DNA of 64,000 bases from contig CP066886.1 of the NCBI GenBank assembly GCA_016745315.1, positions 4,092,501 to 4,156,500 on the forward strand, written 5' to 3'. This DNA comes from Arthrospira sp. PCC 9108. GTDB taxonomy: Bacteria; Cyanobacteriota; Cyanobacteriia; Cyanobacteriales; Microcoleaceae. Below are positions 1 through 8,458 of this stretch, in pieces (the stretch's first letter is position 1; every line of letters starts with the position of its first letter). The translations under genes were made by a program, and so were the position numbers. The notes below the pieces were generated by a model, which was given only the letters and a program-made list of their open reading frames with translations, had not been told where the DNA came from and did no database searches.

Positions 1-693
1 TGGTTGGGCTAAATTTGCCGCTACTGTAGGAGCGATCGCTCGTTTAGCCTTTTTTGAAGTTAGCGAACGCCCAGAACCAGGAGCAGATGCTAAACGCTAT
101 ACCGACAAGCGAAAATGGAGTTTTTTAGGGCAATCAATTCTGGTACTATTGATTCTTATTGGGGCTTTTATAGGTTTAAGCATAGCTATGGGAATAGCCG
201 GATTCTTGGTATCTATGCTGCTGAATCCAGAAAATTGGGTGTCATTATTACTACGATTTTTATTAGGAGTAGTGGCATTTGTCATGTTTTATATAGGCTT
301 TATGTGGATATTAGCCCGCCTGTATATATGTGACGTGATTCTAGCCGTAGAAAATCCGATGACCGCCACTGGAGCCATTAGTAAGAGCTGGAAAATTACC
401 CAAGAATCAGCATTAAAAATTATCGGGATTATGATAGTCGCACGTCTAGCCACCTTCCCGGTCAGGATTGGGGTCAGTTGATTATGACAATCAGCCGAGC
501 AGTTATCAGTTCAATTTTCCCGTATGACTTAGCAGCTTCGATAAATTTCTTCATTATGTTGGATGTGTTAATTGCTATGAATGCGCTGATTATGCCGTTT
601 TTCCAAGCCATTACAGCCGTTATTTACTACGATATAATCAGCCGTAATGGTAAAAAACAGAATCTAGTGACAGATAGCCCCAAAAGCCAATAA
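1..693 (+). pseudogene. Membrane protein, 5' truncated, with a frame break
   Basis: The reading frame is open from the window edge (frame starting at base 2) and encodes a multi-pass membrane protein; hydrophobic segments lie at about bases 134-220, 225-315 and 500-640. The first frame ends at 481, while the same kind of protein continues in the frame that ends at 693. Adding one G to the GGGG run at 470-473 joins the two as ...FPVRIGGQLIMTISRAV, a smooth membrane-protein sequence. The gene is therefore one unit with a one-base deletion, or with a sequencing undercall. I do not recognise the family, and the true start lies outside the window. Confidence 0.6.
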
Positions 694-695
694 AT

Positions 696-1124
696 CTAGG
701 GCTTACGGTCAGAAATCGAAAGGCTATAAGGATGTTGAGACTGTTGGCGATCGCCAATAAAAATCCGATAAGTTCCCCGAGTACCATAACCAGAAAACTG
801 TAACATAGACCCAGAGGGACTCTCCGGGAGTACACAATAGCGACCAGCCGGACCATCAATCAGTAAAGTAGGAGCCCCAGCCGTCTGTACAGTAATACTC
901 CAATATGGTAGATCCTGAGTCACATCAAGAACATGATTAGGACTCTCAGCGATCCAACCACAGTCTCGGCTATTAGAACTTCCCCCCGAAGTTCCCGATA
1001 AAGTGACAGCCACCCCAGGGGAAACCGATCGCCTGTCAGCCAAAACCGACTGCGCCGACCCCAGAAACAGGGAAACCCCCAGCAGTCCCGCTGTTAAAAC
1101 TTGACCCAAGTTAATATTAGTCAT
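696..1124 (-). CDS. Small secreted protein of unknown function
   Basis: A 142-residue protein with a clear N-terminal signal peptide (hydrophobic residues about 8-25, then SVLADRR, a plausible cleavage site). The mature part is rich in Gly, Ser and Pro and has two cysteines, in RDCGW and GRYCVL, that could form a disulfide. It looks like a small beta-rich periplasmic or extracellular domain. It is convergent with the preceding membrane protein and almost abuts it (3 bp). I do not recognise the family. Confidence 0.7.
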   Translation of the reverse strand: MTNINLGQVLTAGLLGVSLFLGSAQSVLADRRSVSPGVAVTLSGTSGGSSNSRDCGWIAESPNHVLDVTQDLPYWSITVQTAGAPTLLIDGPAGRYCVLPESPSGSMLQFSGYGTRGTYRIFIGDRQQSQHPYSLSISDRKP

Positions 1125-1191
1125 AACCCACCCTCTTAATCTCCTTGTACAATGGTAAAGCCTTGTTTTATATCCCCGGAGGAGAAACCCC

Positions 1192-1512
1192 TTGAACTAC
1201 CAAGACGACCCGAAAATCAATCGTCGCCTCGAGCAACTCGAAGCCGAAGTTAACCCCAATGCACCCATAAATCCCACCCCCTCCGACTTAAACAGCAGCC
1301 TAAAAACCCTATATGGTCAGTTGATGGCGCGGTTCAAGAGATTACCCAAAGCCGGACAGATCGCCATAGCCAGTGTGGGAGTCATCGCCGGGTTAGCCCT
1401 ATTAAAAACCCTTGTCGAATTAATTTCCTTAGCCATAAGTCTTGCGGTAGTCGGGGTGATAGTGTACATAGGTTATCAAGTATTCAAATCATCCCAAAAA
1501 CCCAAGATTTAA
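1192..1512 (+). CDS. Small membrane protein, hypothetical
   Basis: A 106-residue protein beginning with TTG, chosen because a strong ribosome binding site (GGAGGAG, 1178-1184) sits 7 bases upstream. The N-terminal half is polar (residues 1-55). The C-terminal half is a hydrophobic hairpin of two close membrane spans (about residues 57-95) and ends in a short basic tail. It lies just upstream of the RDD-domain gene on the same strand, 51 bp apart, so the two may be co-transcribed. The function is unknown. Confidence 0.65.
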   Translation: MNYQDDPKINRRLEQLEAEVNPNAPINPTPSDLNSSLKTLYGQLMARFKRLPKAGQIAIASVGVIAGLALLKTLVELISLAISLAVVGVIVYIGYQVFKSSQKPKI

Positions 1513-1563
1513 AGAAGTTCCGTAACCCATCATCAAAGATTCAGACAAAGGCAATTATTAATT

Positions 1564-3695
1564 ATGGCTAGTCCGACTGCAAACCGACCCAGCATCGACC
1601 AACCAACCCCCACCTGGCAAAAACAAGCCAAACAACTCCCGTTTTGGGTGCGTCGCTGCAGTGCTTGGGCGGTGGAGATGTCCCTAGTAATCGTGGGGGG
1701 ATTAGCCCCATTTACCATTGGTGCAATTTCCAATCGTGGTCCCGTGTCAGTCCCCCTCAACCCAGTAGTAAGAGGAACAGCCGAAACAGTGGCTGCTACC
1801 TTGGGACTACCAATGCGCGATCGCCAGCCCAGTGTATCTCCATTGACGAATTTATTTTGGTCTGGTGCCTTAGTTTTGCCAATAGCGATCGCCTCCTGGC
1901 AGCTTTATCTATTGTCCACCACCGGACAAACCCTTCCCAAGCGCTGGTTTGGGGTTCGTGTAGTCAACTCCAGACAACTCCCCCCGGATTTTCACGGATT
2001 ATCGCTAGGGAAACCATCGGGCGTTGGGGCATTCCCGTCGGTATAGCATATATAGTTTGGCAAGCCACAGGCGCATTCCCCAATCTCCTGGTAATGATGG
2101 GATTATCGGGAATTATGATCGCCGCCGACGGACTAATGGGGCGGCGCTTCCACAGTCGCACCGGACACGATTTGCTGGCTGGTACTTATGTACAACCGGC
2201 CGCCACTTCCTTCTTTACTAATCCATTCACCTCCTACGACTGGGAAGAAGAAAACCAATCGGTCAAGGCGATCGTCTTAATCTCTAAGCCAAAACTCCCA
2301 GAGTGGAATTTATGGCAATGGATGCGACAATATCCTGGCTTAACCCTAATTATCGTCGGTAGTGCCAGCATGGCAGCCGTTTTGGGAACCTTTATCGGCA
2401 CTCAAGTCTATATTCAAAATCAAGCCAACCTTCGCGCCTCCCAAAATCAAGATAACGAAGTATTTCTCGCCCTGGTGGGTCGCCTTTCTCCCGCCGCCAA
2501 CACCGACCCCGCACAACGGCGGGGAGCAATTTTAGCTTTAGGAACCCTACAAGACCCCCGCGCTGTTCCCCTACTGGTGGATTTACTCGGTCAAGAAGAT
2601 GACCCCATATTGCTAGAGGTGATTCAACAGGCTTTGGTGAGTACAGGTCCGGTGGCTTTACCAAACATCCGCAAACTTAATCAAGCCTTGAGAAATGACC
2701 TCGATTCGATGAGGTTTGGGGCGGACCAACGGCAAAAACGTATTGTTTCCCAACGACAGCAGGCTACTCAAAGGGCGATCGCCAAAATTCTCAAAGTCTA
2801 TGGCGGTTTTATCCAACAAGCCGATCTTAGTCGTGTTCATCTCGGTCAAACTACCACCCCTCCCGCTCAGTTTACCCTCGTACTAGACCAAACCGACCTA
2901 TCTGGCATCAGTTTCCGCAGTGCCATCATGACCCATGCCAATTTCCGCAATAGTCGCTTTGCTTCACCTGGACCTGATGGACGTTTTAACACCTTTGACG
3001 ACTTGATATCAGACCTCAGCGGCGCTGATTTGACCTCTGTTGACCTGACAGGCGCTTTTATGAGTCCCGTCATCATGCGACGCACTAACCTGTTAAACGG
3101 CACCCTAGACCGCGCTAATTTATCCAATGCTGATTTGAATGGCAGCAATTTTAGCAGTGCTAGTCTGATTGGCACTAACCTAGAAAATGCTAACCTAAAA
3201 GAAGCTAGTTTGACCGGAGCAGATATCACTAACGCTAATCTGTCACGCTCAGACCTCAAATTAGCCCGCATGAGTCAGATTAACGCCCAGGGAACCCAAT
3301 TTATGTTTGCTGACCTCCGGGAAGCAGATTTACAAAGGGGTTCCTTATCGGGCGCTGATTTCCAAGGTGCTAATCTTCAGAATGCTAACCTCAGTCAAGC
3401 TCAACTCACTGGCACTAATTTTAGAAACGCTAGGCTACAAAATGCTAACCTGAGTAATGCTGACCTGAGTTTAGTTAACCTACAGGGTGCTAGACTACAT
3501 GGCGCAAATTTTGAGGGGGTGACTTTTGTGGTTAATCGGGAAACTCGCACTGATGAGTTTATCGAAGAAACCGCTCAGGGTGCCACTTCAAACCGAATGC
3601 AGGGGGCTGATTTTTCCCGTGTGCAAAACTTGAGTGATGCTCAAATTACCTATATCTGCAATCAAGGCGCAATTCATCCTAATTGTGAGTCCTGA
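1564..3695 (+). pseudogene. RDD-domain / HEAT / pentapeptide-repeat membrane protein, frame-broken
   Basis: From ATG 1564 the sequence encodes an RDD-type membrane domain (PFWVRRCSAWAVE..., TGQTLPKRWFGVRVV). This frame runs into a stop at 2046. The rest of the RDD domain (GIAYIVWQATG..., GRRFHSRTGHDLLAGTYV) lies in the next frame and reads to 3695. Adding one C to the C6 run at 1980-1985 restores a single protein of about 710 residues. After the RDD part come another membrane span (about 2330-2410), a HEAT-like stretch (RGAILALGTLQDPRAVPLLVDLL, split here as two motifs about 2520-2600) and roughly 25 pentapeptide repeats of the A(D/N)Lxx type (about 2810-3530). RDD proteins are membrane proteins of mostly unclear function; the pentapeptide part probably forms a right-handed beta-helix. 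It may be a real frameshift or a sequencing undercall. Confidence 0.7.
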
Positions 3696-3853
3696 AAGGG
3701 CTAAATAATTGTCGGGGTGGGTTTGGCGGTTTGGGGGTGGCGGATTCAGATCACTTCTGAACCCCCCCAGACTTCAGCAGTATTTTGGTTAAATTTATCG
3801 GCTAACTTAACCGTCGAAATAGACACCCAAATTGTTCCATATTGGCTAAAATT

Positions 3854-5005
3854 ATGACCAATTATATAGCACCTATTCCCTTTGTTGATTTATCGTTTCA
3901 ATATCAGGAACTTACCGATGAGATTGAAAAAGCAATTCATGCAGTAATTGGACGCGGAGATTTTATCCTGGGACGCGCCCTACAAGAATTTGAGGCAGAT
4001 TTTGCGACAGCCTGTGGTGCTAAATATGGCGTGGGTGTCGCCTGTGGAACTGATGCGATCGCCATAGGTTTACAAGCCTGTGGCGTTAAACCAGGGGACG
4101 AAGTTTTAGTGCCAGCTAATACCTTTATTGCAACTATTATTGGTATTTTGCAAGCCAGAGCCAAACCCGTTTTGGTAGACTGTGAATTAAGCACAGCTTT
4201 AATTGATATAGCCGCCGCTGAAAGAGCCGTGACCGCCAAAACTAAGGCGATTTTACCAGTGCATCTATACGGTCAAATTGTCACCCCTAGCCAACTGCTC
4301 GACCTAGCCCTAAGTCATAACTTAATTGTATTTGAAGATGCGGCACAAGCTCATCTGGCTACCTGCGAAAACTATCGAGCCGGTTCTATCGGTCGCGCCG
4401 CCGCCTTTAGTTTCTACCCTAGTAAAAATTTAGGGGCTTTTGGTAGTGGGGGTATGGTGGTTACTTCCGATGAAACGGTCGCTAAACAGGCGCGAATTCT
4501 GAGGAATTATGGCGCACCGGAAAAATATGTGCATACGGAACAGGGGACTAACAGCCGCTTAGATACTATACAAGCAGCGGTTCTTAACGTCAAATTGCGT
4601 CATTTACCAGGGTGGAACCGCGATCGCAATTTAGCAGCCGAACAGTATGATGTTCAATTAATGGTGCTAAAAGAACATGGTATTATCCCCATTTACAACT
4701 ACAGCGAAGGGGGTCATGTTTATCACCTGTATGTAATTCGTGTTACCGAGGAATGTTCCCTCACTCGCGATCAGCTACAGGCTAAACTAAATGAATTAGG
4801 GGTGCAAACAGGCATTCACTATCCCATCCCCTGTCACCTACAACCCGGTTATACTGATCTGGGATACAAAGCTGGAGACTTTCCCAAAACTGAAACCCTC
4901 AGCCAGCAGATTCTATCTTTACCCATGTATCCTGGGATTACCAGTGATCAGATTAATCAGGTAGTTGCAGCTATTCGCACCGCCTTGGGTCTTAAAAAAG
5001 ATTAG
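3854..5005 (+). CDS. DegT/DnrJ/EryC1 family PLP-dependent sugar aminotransferase
   Basis: A 383-residue protein of normal family length. The fold-type I features are clear: AACGTDAI near residues 65-70 for phosphate binding, VFEDAAQAHLA with the PLP-ring Asp, and FSFYPSKNLGAFGSGG with the Schiff-base lysine. Members transfer an amino group from glutamate to keto-sugar nucleotides. Lying upstream of exosortase and polysaccharide-export genes, it probably makes an amino sugar for surface polysaccharide. I prefer ATG 3854 (MTNYIAPIPFVDLS) to an in-frame TTG at 3842, because family members start just before the PFVDL motif. The exact sugar cannot be told. Confidence 0.9.
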   Translation: MTNYIAPIPFVDLSFQYQELTDEIEKAIHAVIGRGDFILGRALQEFEADFATACGAKYGVGVACGTDAIAIGLQACGVKPGDEVLVPANTFIATIIGILQARAKPVLVDCELSTALIDIAAAERAVTAKTKAILPVHLYGQIVTPSQLLDLALSHNLIVFEDAAQAHLATCENYRAGSIGRAAAFSFYPSKNLGAFGSGGMVVTSDETVAKQARILRNYGAPEKYVHTEQGTNSRLDTIQAAVLNVKLRHLPGWNRDRNLAAEQYDVQLMVLKEHGIIPIYNYSEGGHVYHLYVIRVTEECSLTRDQLQAKLNELGVQTGIHYPIPCHLQPGYTDLGYKAGDFPKTETLSQQILSLPMYPGITSDQINQVVAAIRTALGLKKD

Positions 5006-5078
5006 GTGCGAGATGTTCGCGATTAAATAGGGATCATCAAATCAGTGGGAATGTTGCTCGATTACACAATTAAGGCTT

Positions 5079-5984
5079 ATGGAAACTCAACCTAAAATTC
5101 CTGTGGCGATAGAGCGAAATCTATTTATCGGATTGGCGATCGCCTTGTTGGTGTTATTATACGCCCCTTTGCTCCTGCATTGGTACGATGGCTGGCTCAA
5201 CAAAAGCATTAGCATCGAACATGAATATTTTAGCCACGGCGTAATTGGTCTACCCTTCGCGGCTTATATCGCTTGGAATAACCGCCAACAGTGGAACAAA
5301 CTACCCAATCAACTGCACCCCTTGGGGGGAGTATTATTAGGACTCGGTGGCGTTCTCTACCTCAGTAGCATCTCCGATTTAGTCAATCTGTCCTTTCCGA
5401 TAATTTTAGCCGGACTCTGCCTGTGGCTAAAAGGAATACCTGGGTTAAAATTACAGGGGATAGCCTTATTGTTTGTGCTACTGGCAACCCCTAACTATAT
5501 CCCCTATCTGATAGAGCCTTTAGCCCTGCCTCTACAAACCTTTATCGCCAATATGGCGGGATTTGTTCTAATTCAGTTTAACGTCCCGGTGACGGTAGAT
5601 CAAATCTATCTCTATGTAAATGGACAAATTGTTGAGGTTGCGCCGCACTGTGCGGGACTGAAAATGCTATTTACGAGTCTGTATGTCGGTTTAATGTTAT
5701 TGTACTGGACGGGTGCGATCGCTTCGAGAACCAAAACCATCCTATTTTTAGTGGCAGCCGCTTTAACCAGTGTTGTCGCGAATATTATCCGCAATACCCT
5801 GTTAACTCTGTTTTTCGGAACAGGTAATCAAGAACTTTTTGATTGGCTTCATGAAGGGTGGGGAGGAGACCTATACTCTGCTTCCATGTTGGGTCTATTG
5901 GTTATTCTGATGAAACTAATGCAGTATTATTTCCCCAATCAACAGGAATCCGAAGATAATGGACAAATCAGCCCCGAATCTTGA
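5079..5984 (+). CDS. Cyanoexosortase (probably type B)
   Basis: A 301-residue integral membrane protein with about eight hydrophobic segments. The exosortase catalytic residues are visible: Cys191 in APHCAGLKML, Arg238 in NIIRNTLL and His258 in WLHEGWGG. Exosortases are membrane transpeptidases that cleave short C-terminal PEP-type sorting tags and are linked to exopolysaccharide production. The 3' end overlaps the next gene by 26 bp, so the two are translationally coupled. Assignment to cyanoexosortase B rather than A rests on the partner gene and on the neighbouring EPS genes, and is an inference. Confidence 0.85.
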   Translation: METQPKIPVAIERNLFIGLAIALLVLLYAPLLLHWYDGWLNKSISIEHEYFSHGVIGLPFAAYIAWNNRQQWNKLPNQLHPLGGVLLGLGGVLYLSSISDLVNLSFPIILAGLCLWLKGIPGLKLQGIALLFVLLATPNYIPYLIEPLALPLQTFIANMAGFVLIQFNVPVTVDQIYLYVNGQIVEVAPHCAGLKMLFTSLYVGLMLLYWTGAIASRTKTILFLVAAALTSVVANIIRNTLLTLFFGTGNQELFDWLHEGWGGDLYSASMLGLLVILMKLMQYYFPNQQESEDNGQISPES

Positions 5985-6678
5985 ACCCACCAGCCAGGAA
6001 ACCCCCAAACTACAGCTAAAACCCTCTCAATGGGTACTGTTGGGATTTCTGCTACTCCTATTTTTGGTAGGGACTCTTCCCGGTTTCTTTCGGGGTGGCT
6101 GGTCTTGGTCAGATATGCCTGATATTCAAGCTCTCCCTCAACTGCAAACCATTCGCCGTGAGGGTTTGACTGTACCCGGCTGGGAAACTACCAGTCACGA
6201 TAGTATTCAAGTGGGGGCGAGGAGATGGTCTTTACAGACCCTCCAACAAAATGATACCGAAGTCCTGGTATTGCTGTTTCCCCAAAACTACTATAAAGAC
6301 CAGCCCCAAGTCGAATGGATGGATTTGCAAGGGTTACAGAGCCTCAGAACTGACTCCTATCGTGCCCTGCAATTGAGCCTAGACTCCCCCCAACCTGTGA
6401 CAGTTAACGCGAGATTTTTTCGGGCTTGGAACCCCCGCCAAACCTATGCCCTTGTACAATGGTACGCTTGGCATAATGGCGGATCTCCTGCACCCAGCCA
6501 GTGGTTTTTTGCCGATCGCCAAGCTCAACTAAGAGGCGATCGCGCCCCCTGGGTAGCTGTCAGTATTATGATTCCTATAGAACCTTTAGGTGACATAGAA
6601 ACAGTGGCAACTATAGCTCAATCCCTCGGTCAGGATATCCAAAAACAATTGATGACCACGATTTTTCAGCCACAATAA
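5959..6678 (+). CDS. Cyanoexosortase-associated protein
   Basis: A 239-residue protein with one membrane span near residues 23-42 followed by a soluble, presumably periplasmic domain. It overlaps the exosortase gene, the arrangement expected for the cyanoexosortase system-associated protein, which corresponds to the EpsI-like partner domain of other exosortases. The soluble part has conserved-looking aromatic stretches (VQWYAWHNGG) but no obvious catalytic motif. It probably works with the sortase in processing or anchoring surface proteins. The naming relies on position and topology. Confidence 0.75.
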   Translation: MDKSAPNLEPTSQETPKLQLKPSQWVLLGFLLLLFLVGTLPGFFRGGWSWSDMPDIQALPQLQTIRREGLTVPGWETTSHDSIQVGARRWSLQTLQQNDTEVLVLLFPQNYYKDQPQVEWMDLQGLQSLRTDSYRALQLSLDSPQPVTVNARFFRAWNPRQTYALVQWYAWHNGGSPAPSQWFFADRQAQLRGDRAPWVAVSIMIPIEPLGDIETVATIAQSLGQDIQKQLMTTIFQPQ

Positions 6679-6699
6679 ACAGTTATCCACAGTTGTGAT

Positions 6700-8307
6700 A
6701 TGGGCGCTAACCTCAACCCGATTAAATCCCTATTCCTCACCGGTCTCTACTCAGTGGCGAGTATTATTCCTTTAGCCATCATCACCAGTGGCGGCAAGTC
6801 GATGGCTCAAAGGATACCTGATCGGTGCATCTTACCCCGCTCCTTTGTGAATCAACCCCTACCGAGAGGCGGCGGACAACCCGCACCAGTACAACCAGAC
6901 TGGCCTACACTATTAGAGCTTTTCCGCAATGCGGATGCTCCCATTCAGACCAGACCCTCTGGTATTCCGGTGTCACCTTCTGTGTTTGAAGGTCCTATTG
7001 GCGATCGCATGAAAAGTTATGAGCTAGGACCGGGAGATCAGATTTTTATAGATGTGTTTATCAATGGTCAGCGTTCCCAAGAATTAACTATTCCCAATGC
7101 CACCATTGGTCCTCAAGGCTCCCTGGCTATGCCTTTAATTGGTCTGGTGGAATTGGAAGGATTAACCTTAGAACAGGTGCGCCAGAATATCCAACCCCGC
7201 CTAGCTCAATTTGTCAGAAACCCTGAAGTTGTCGTATCTCTGGTAAATCAGCGACCTGTACAAGTCACCGTGACCGGAAAAATTGCCAGACCAGGTTTTT
7301 ATCCCCTAGCATCACCACAACTAATTGTCGCCTTGACTACGGCGGGGGGAACTAGACCAGGGGCAGATTTACGGCGGATTACTGTGCGCCGGACTTTACC
7401 CACCGGACAAACTCTAGAAACGGAAATAGACCTATTTACCCCCCTGTTATTGGGTTTGGAACCGCCTAATATTCGCCTAAGCGATCGCGATGTGATTACA
7501 GTCCCCACTCAGGAAGTTAGCCCCTCAGAAGGCGTAGAGCGAGATCTATTAGAAAATTATAGTCTGGCTGCTGCACCAGTTCCCGCCCAAGTAACCGTCG
7601 TTGGGGAAGTTGTGCAACCAGGCTTCTATACCCTCCCGGCTGGGGGTTCTCGTGTCTCTACGGCGCTGTTAGCGGCCGGAGGTGCGACATTAACTGCTGA
7701 CTTGCGAACCGTCCTAGTTTGTCGCACTACCGTTGATGGTCGAGTTTTAGAAGATATCATAGATCTATATACACCCTTAGCAGAAGCTACCTCTCTCCCG
7801 GATGTTTCTCTATCTAATGGTGATTCGGTGATTGTACTACCACTAGATCCTGATGTTGATGAGAGAGACTACGATCGCAAATTAGTGGCTAGTTCAACTT
7901 TAGTTAACCAGCAAATTACGGTCAGAATTCTTAGTTATGCCGGAAATGCGATCGGTGCGGTAGCCTTACCCAATGGTAGTACCTTTATTGATATCCTCGC
8001 CAATGTACCTTTACAAACTGGAGACCTCGATAAAATTGCCCTGATTCGATATGACCGACAATCTCGACAAACAACTACTCAGATTCTGAATGGTAAAAAT
8101 GTACTTAGAGGAGACCAAACCGACAATATTCTACTACAAGATGAGGATGTGATTGTGATTAATCGTAATCTGATTACTCAAGTTACTGTGTTTCTCAATA
8201 ACTTTACCCAACCCTTTCGGGATGTCCTCGGCTTTACTCTCTTCTTTCAACAACTCATTAATTCGGCGGAAAGATTATTTGGACCCGACCAACAACAGGG
8301 TAATTAA
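6700..8307 (+). CDS. Wza-like polysaccharide export protein with SLBB domains
   Basis: A 535-residue protein with an N-terminal signal-like hydrophobic stretch (about residues 9-32, then SMAQ). The polysaccharide export domain begins at about residue 107 (YELGPGDQIFIDVF) and runs through LEGLTLEQVRQNIQPRL. At least two SLBB domains follow (VTVTGKIARPGFYPL, about 190, and VTVVGEVVQPGFYTLPAGG, about 300), and a third, weaker one may follow. Such proteins form the outer-membrane or periplasmic channel for capsule or exopolysaccharide. It starts 21 bp after the exosortase partner and stands before the Wzc-like gene, as in export operons. Confidence 0.9.
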   Translation: MGANLNPIKSLFLTGLYSVASIIPLAIITSGGKSMAQRIPDRCILPRSFVNQPLPRGGGQPAPVQPDWPTLLELFRNADAPIQTRPSGIPVSPSVFEGPIGDRMKSYELGPGDQIFIDVFINGQRSQELTIPNATIGPQGSLAMPLIGLVELEGLTLEQVRQNIQPRLAQFVRNPEVVVSLVNQRPVQVTVTGKIARPGFYPLASPQLIVALTTAGGTRPGADLRRITVRRTLPTGQTLETEIDLFTPLLLGLEPPNIRLSDRDVITVPTQEVSPSEGVERDLLENYSLAAAPVPAQVTVVGEVVQPGFYTLPAGGSRVSTALLAAGGATLTADLRTVLVCRTTVDGRVLEDIIDLYTPLAEATSLPDVSLSNGDSVIVLPLDPDVDERDYDRKLVASSTLVNQQITVRILSYAGNAIGAVALPNGSTFIDILANVPLQTGDLDKIALIRYDRQSRQTTTQILNGKNVLRGDQTDNILLQDEDVIVINRNLITQVTVFLNNFTQPFRDVLGFTLFFQQLINSAERLFGPDQQQGN

Positions 8308-8458
8308 AGGTATACAGCTTGTTCATAAATTGTGCTAAACATTACCATCACCCTAAATACCTCTACCAGGGAGTGAGAGGGACTTTGACAGCCTATGGCA
8401 TGATTACTGAAAAGGCTGTAAATACCAAATTGCTATTACCAAAAATTCTGATATTGCC

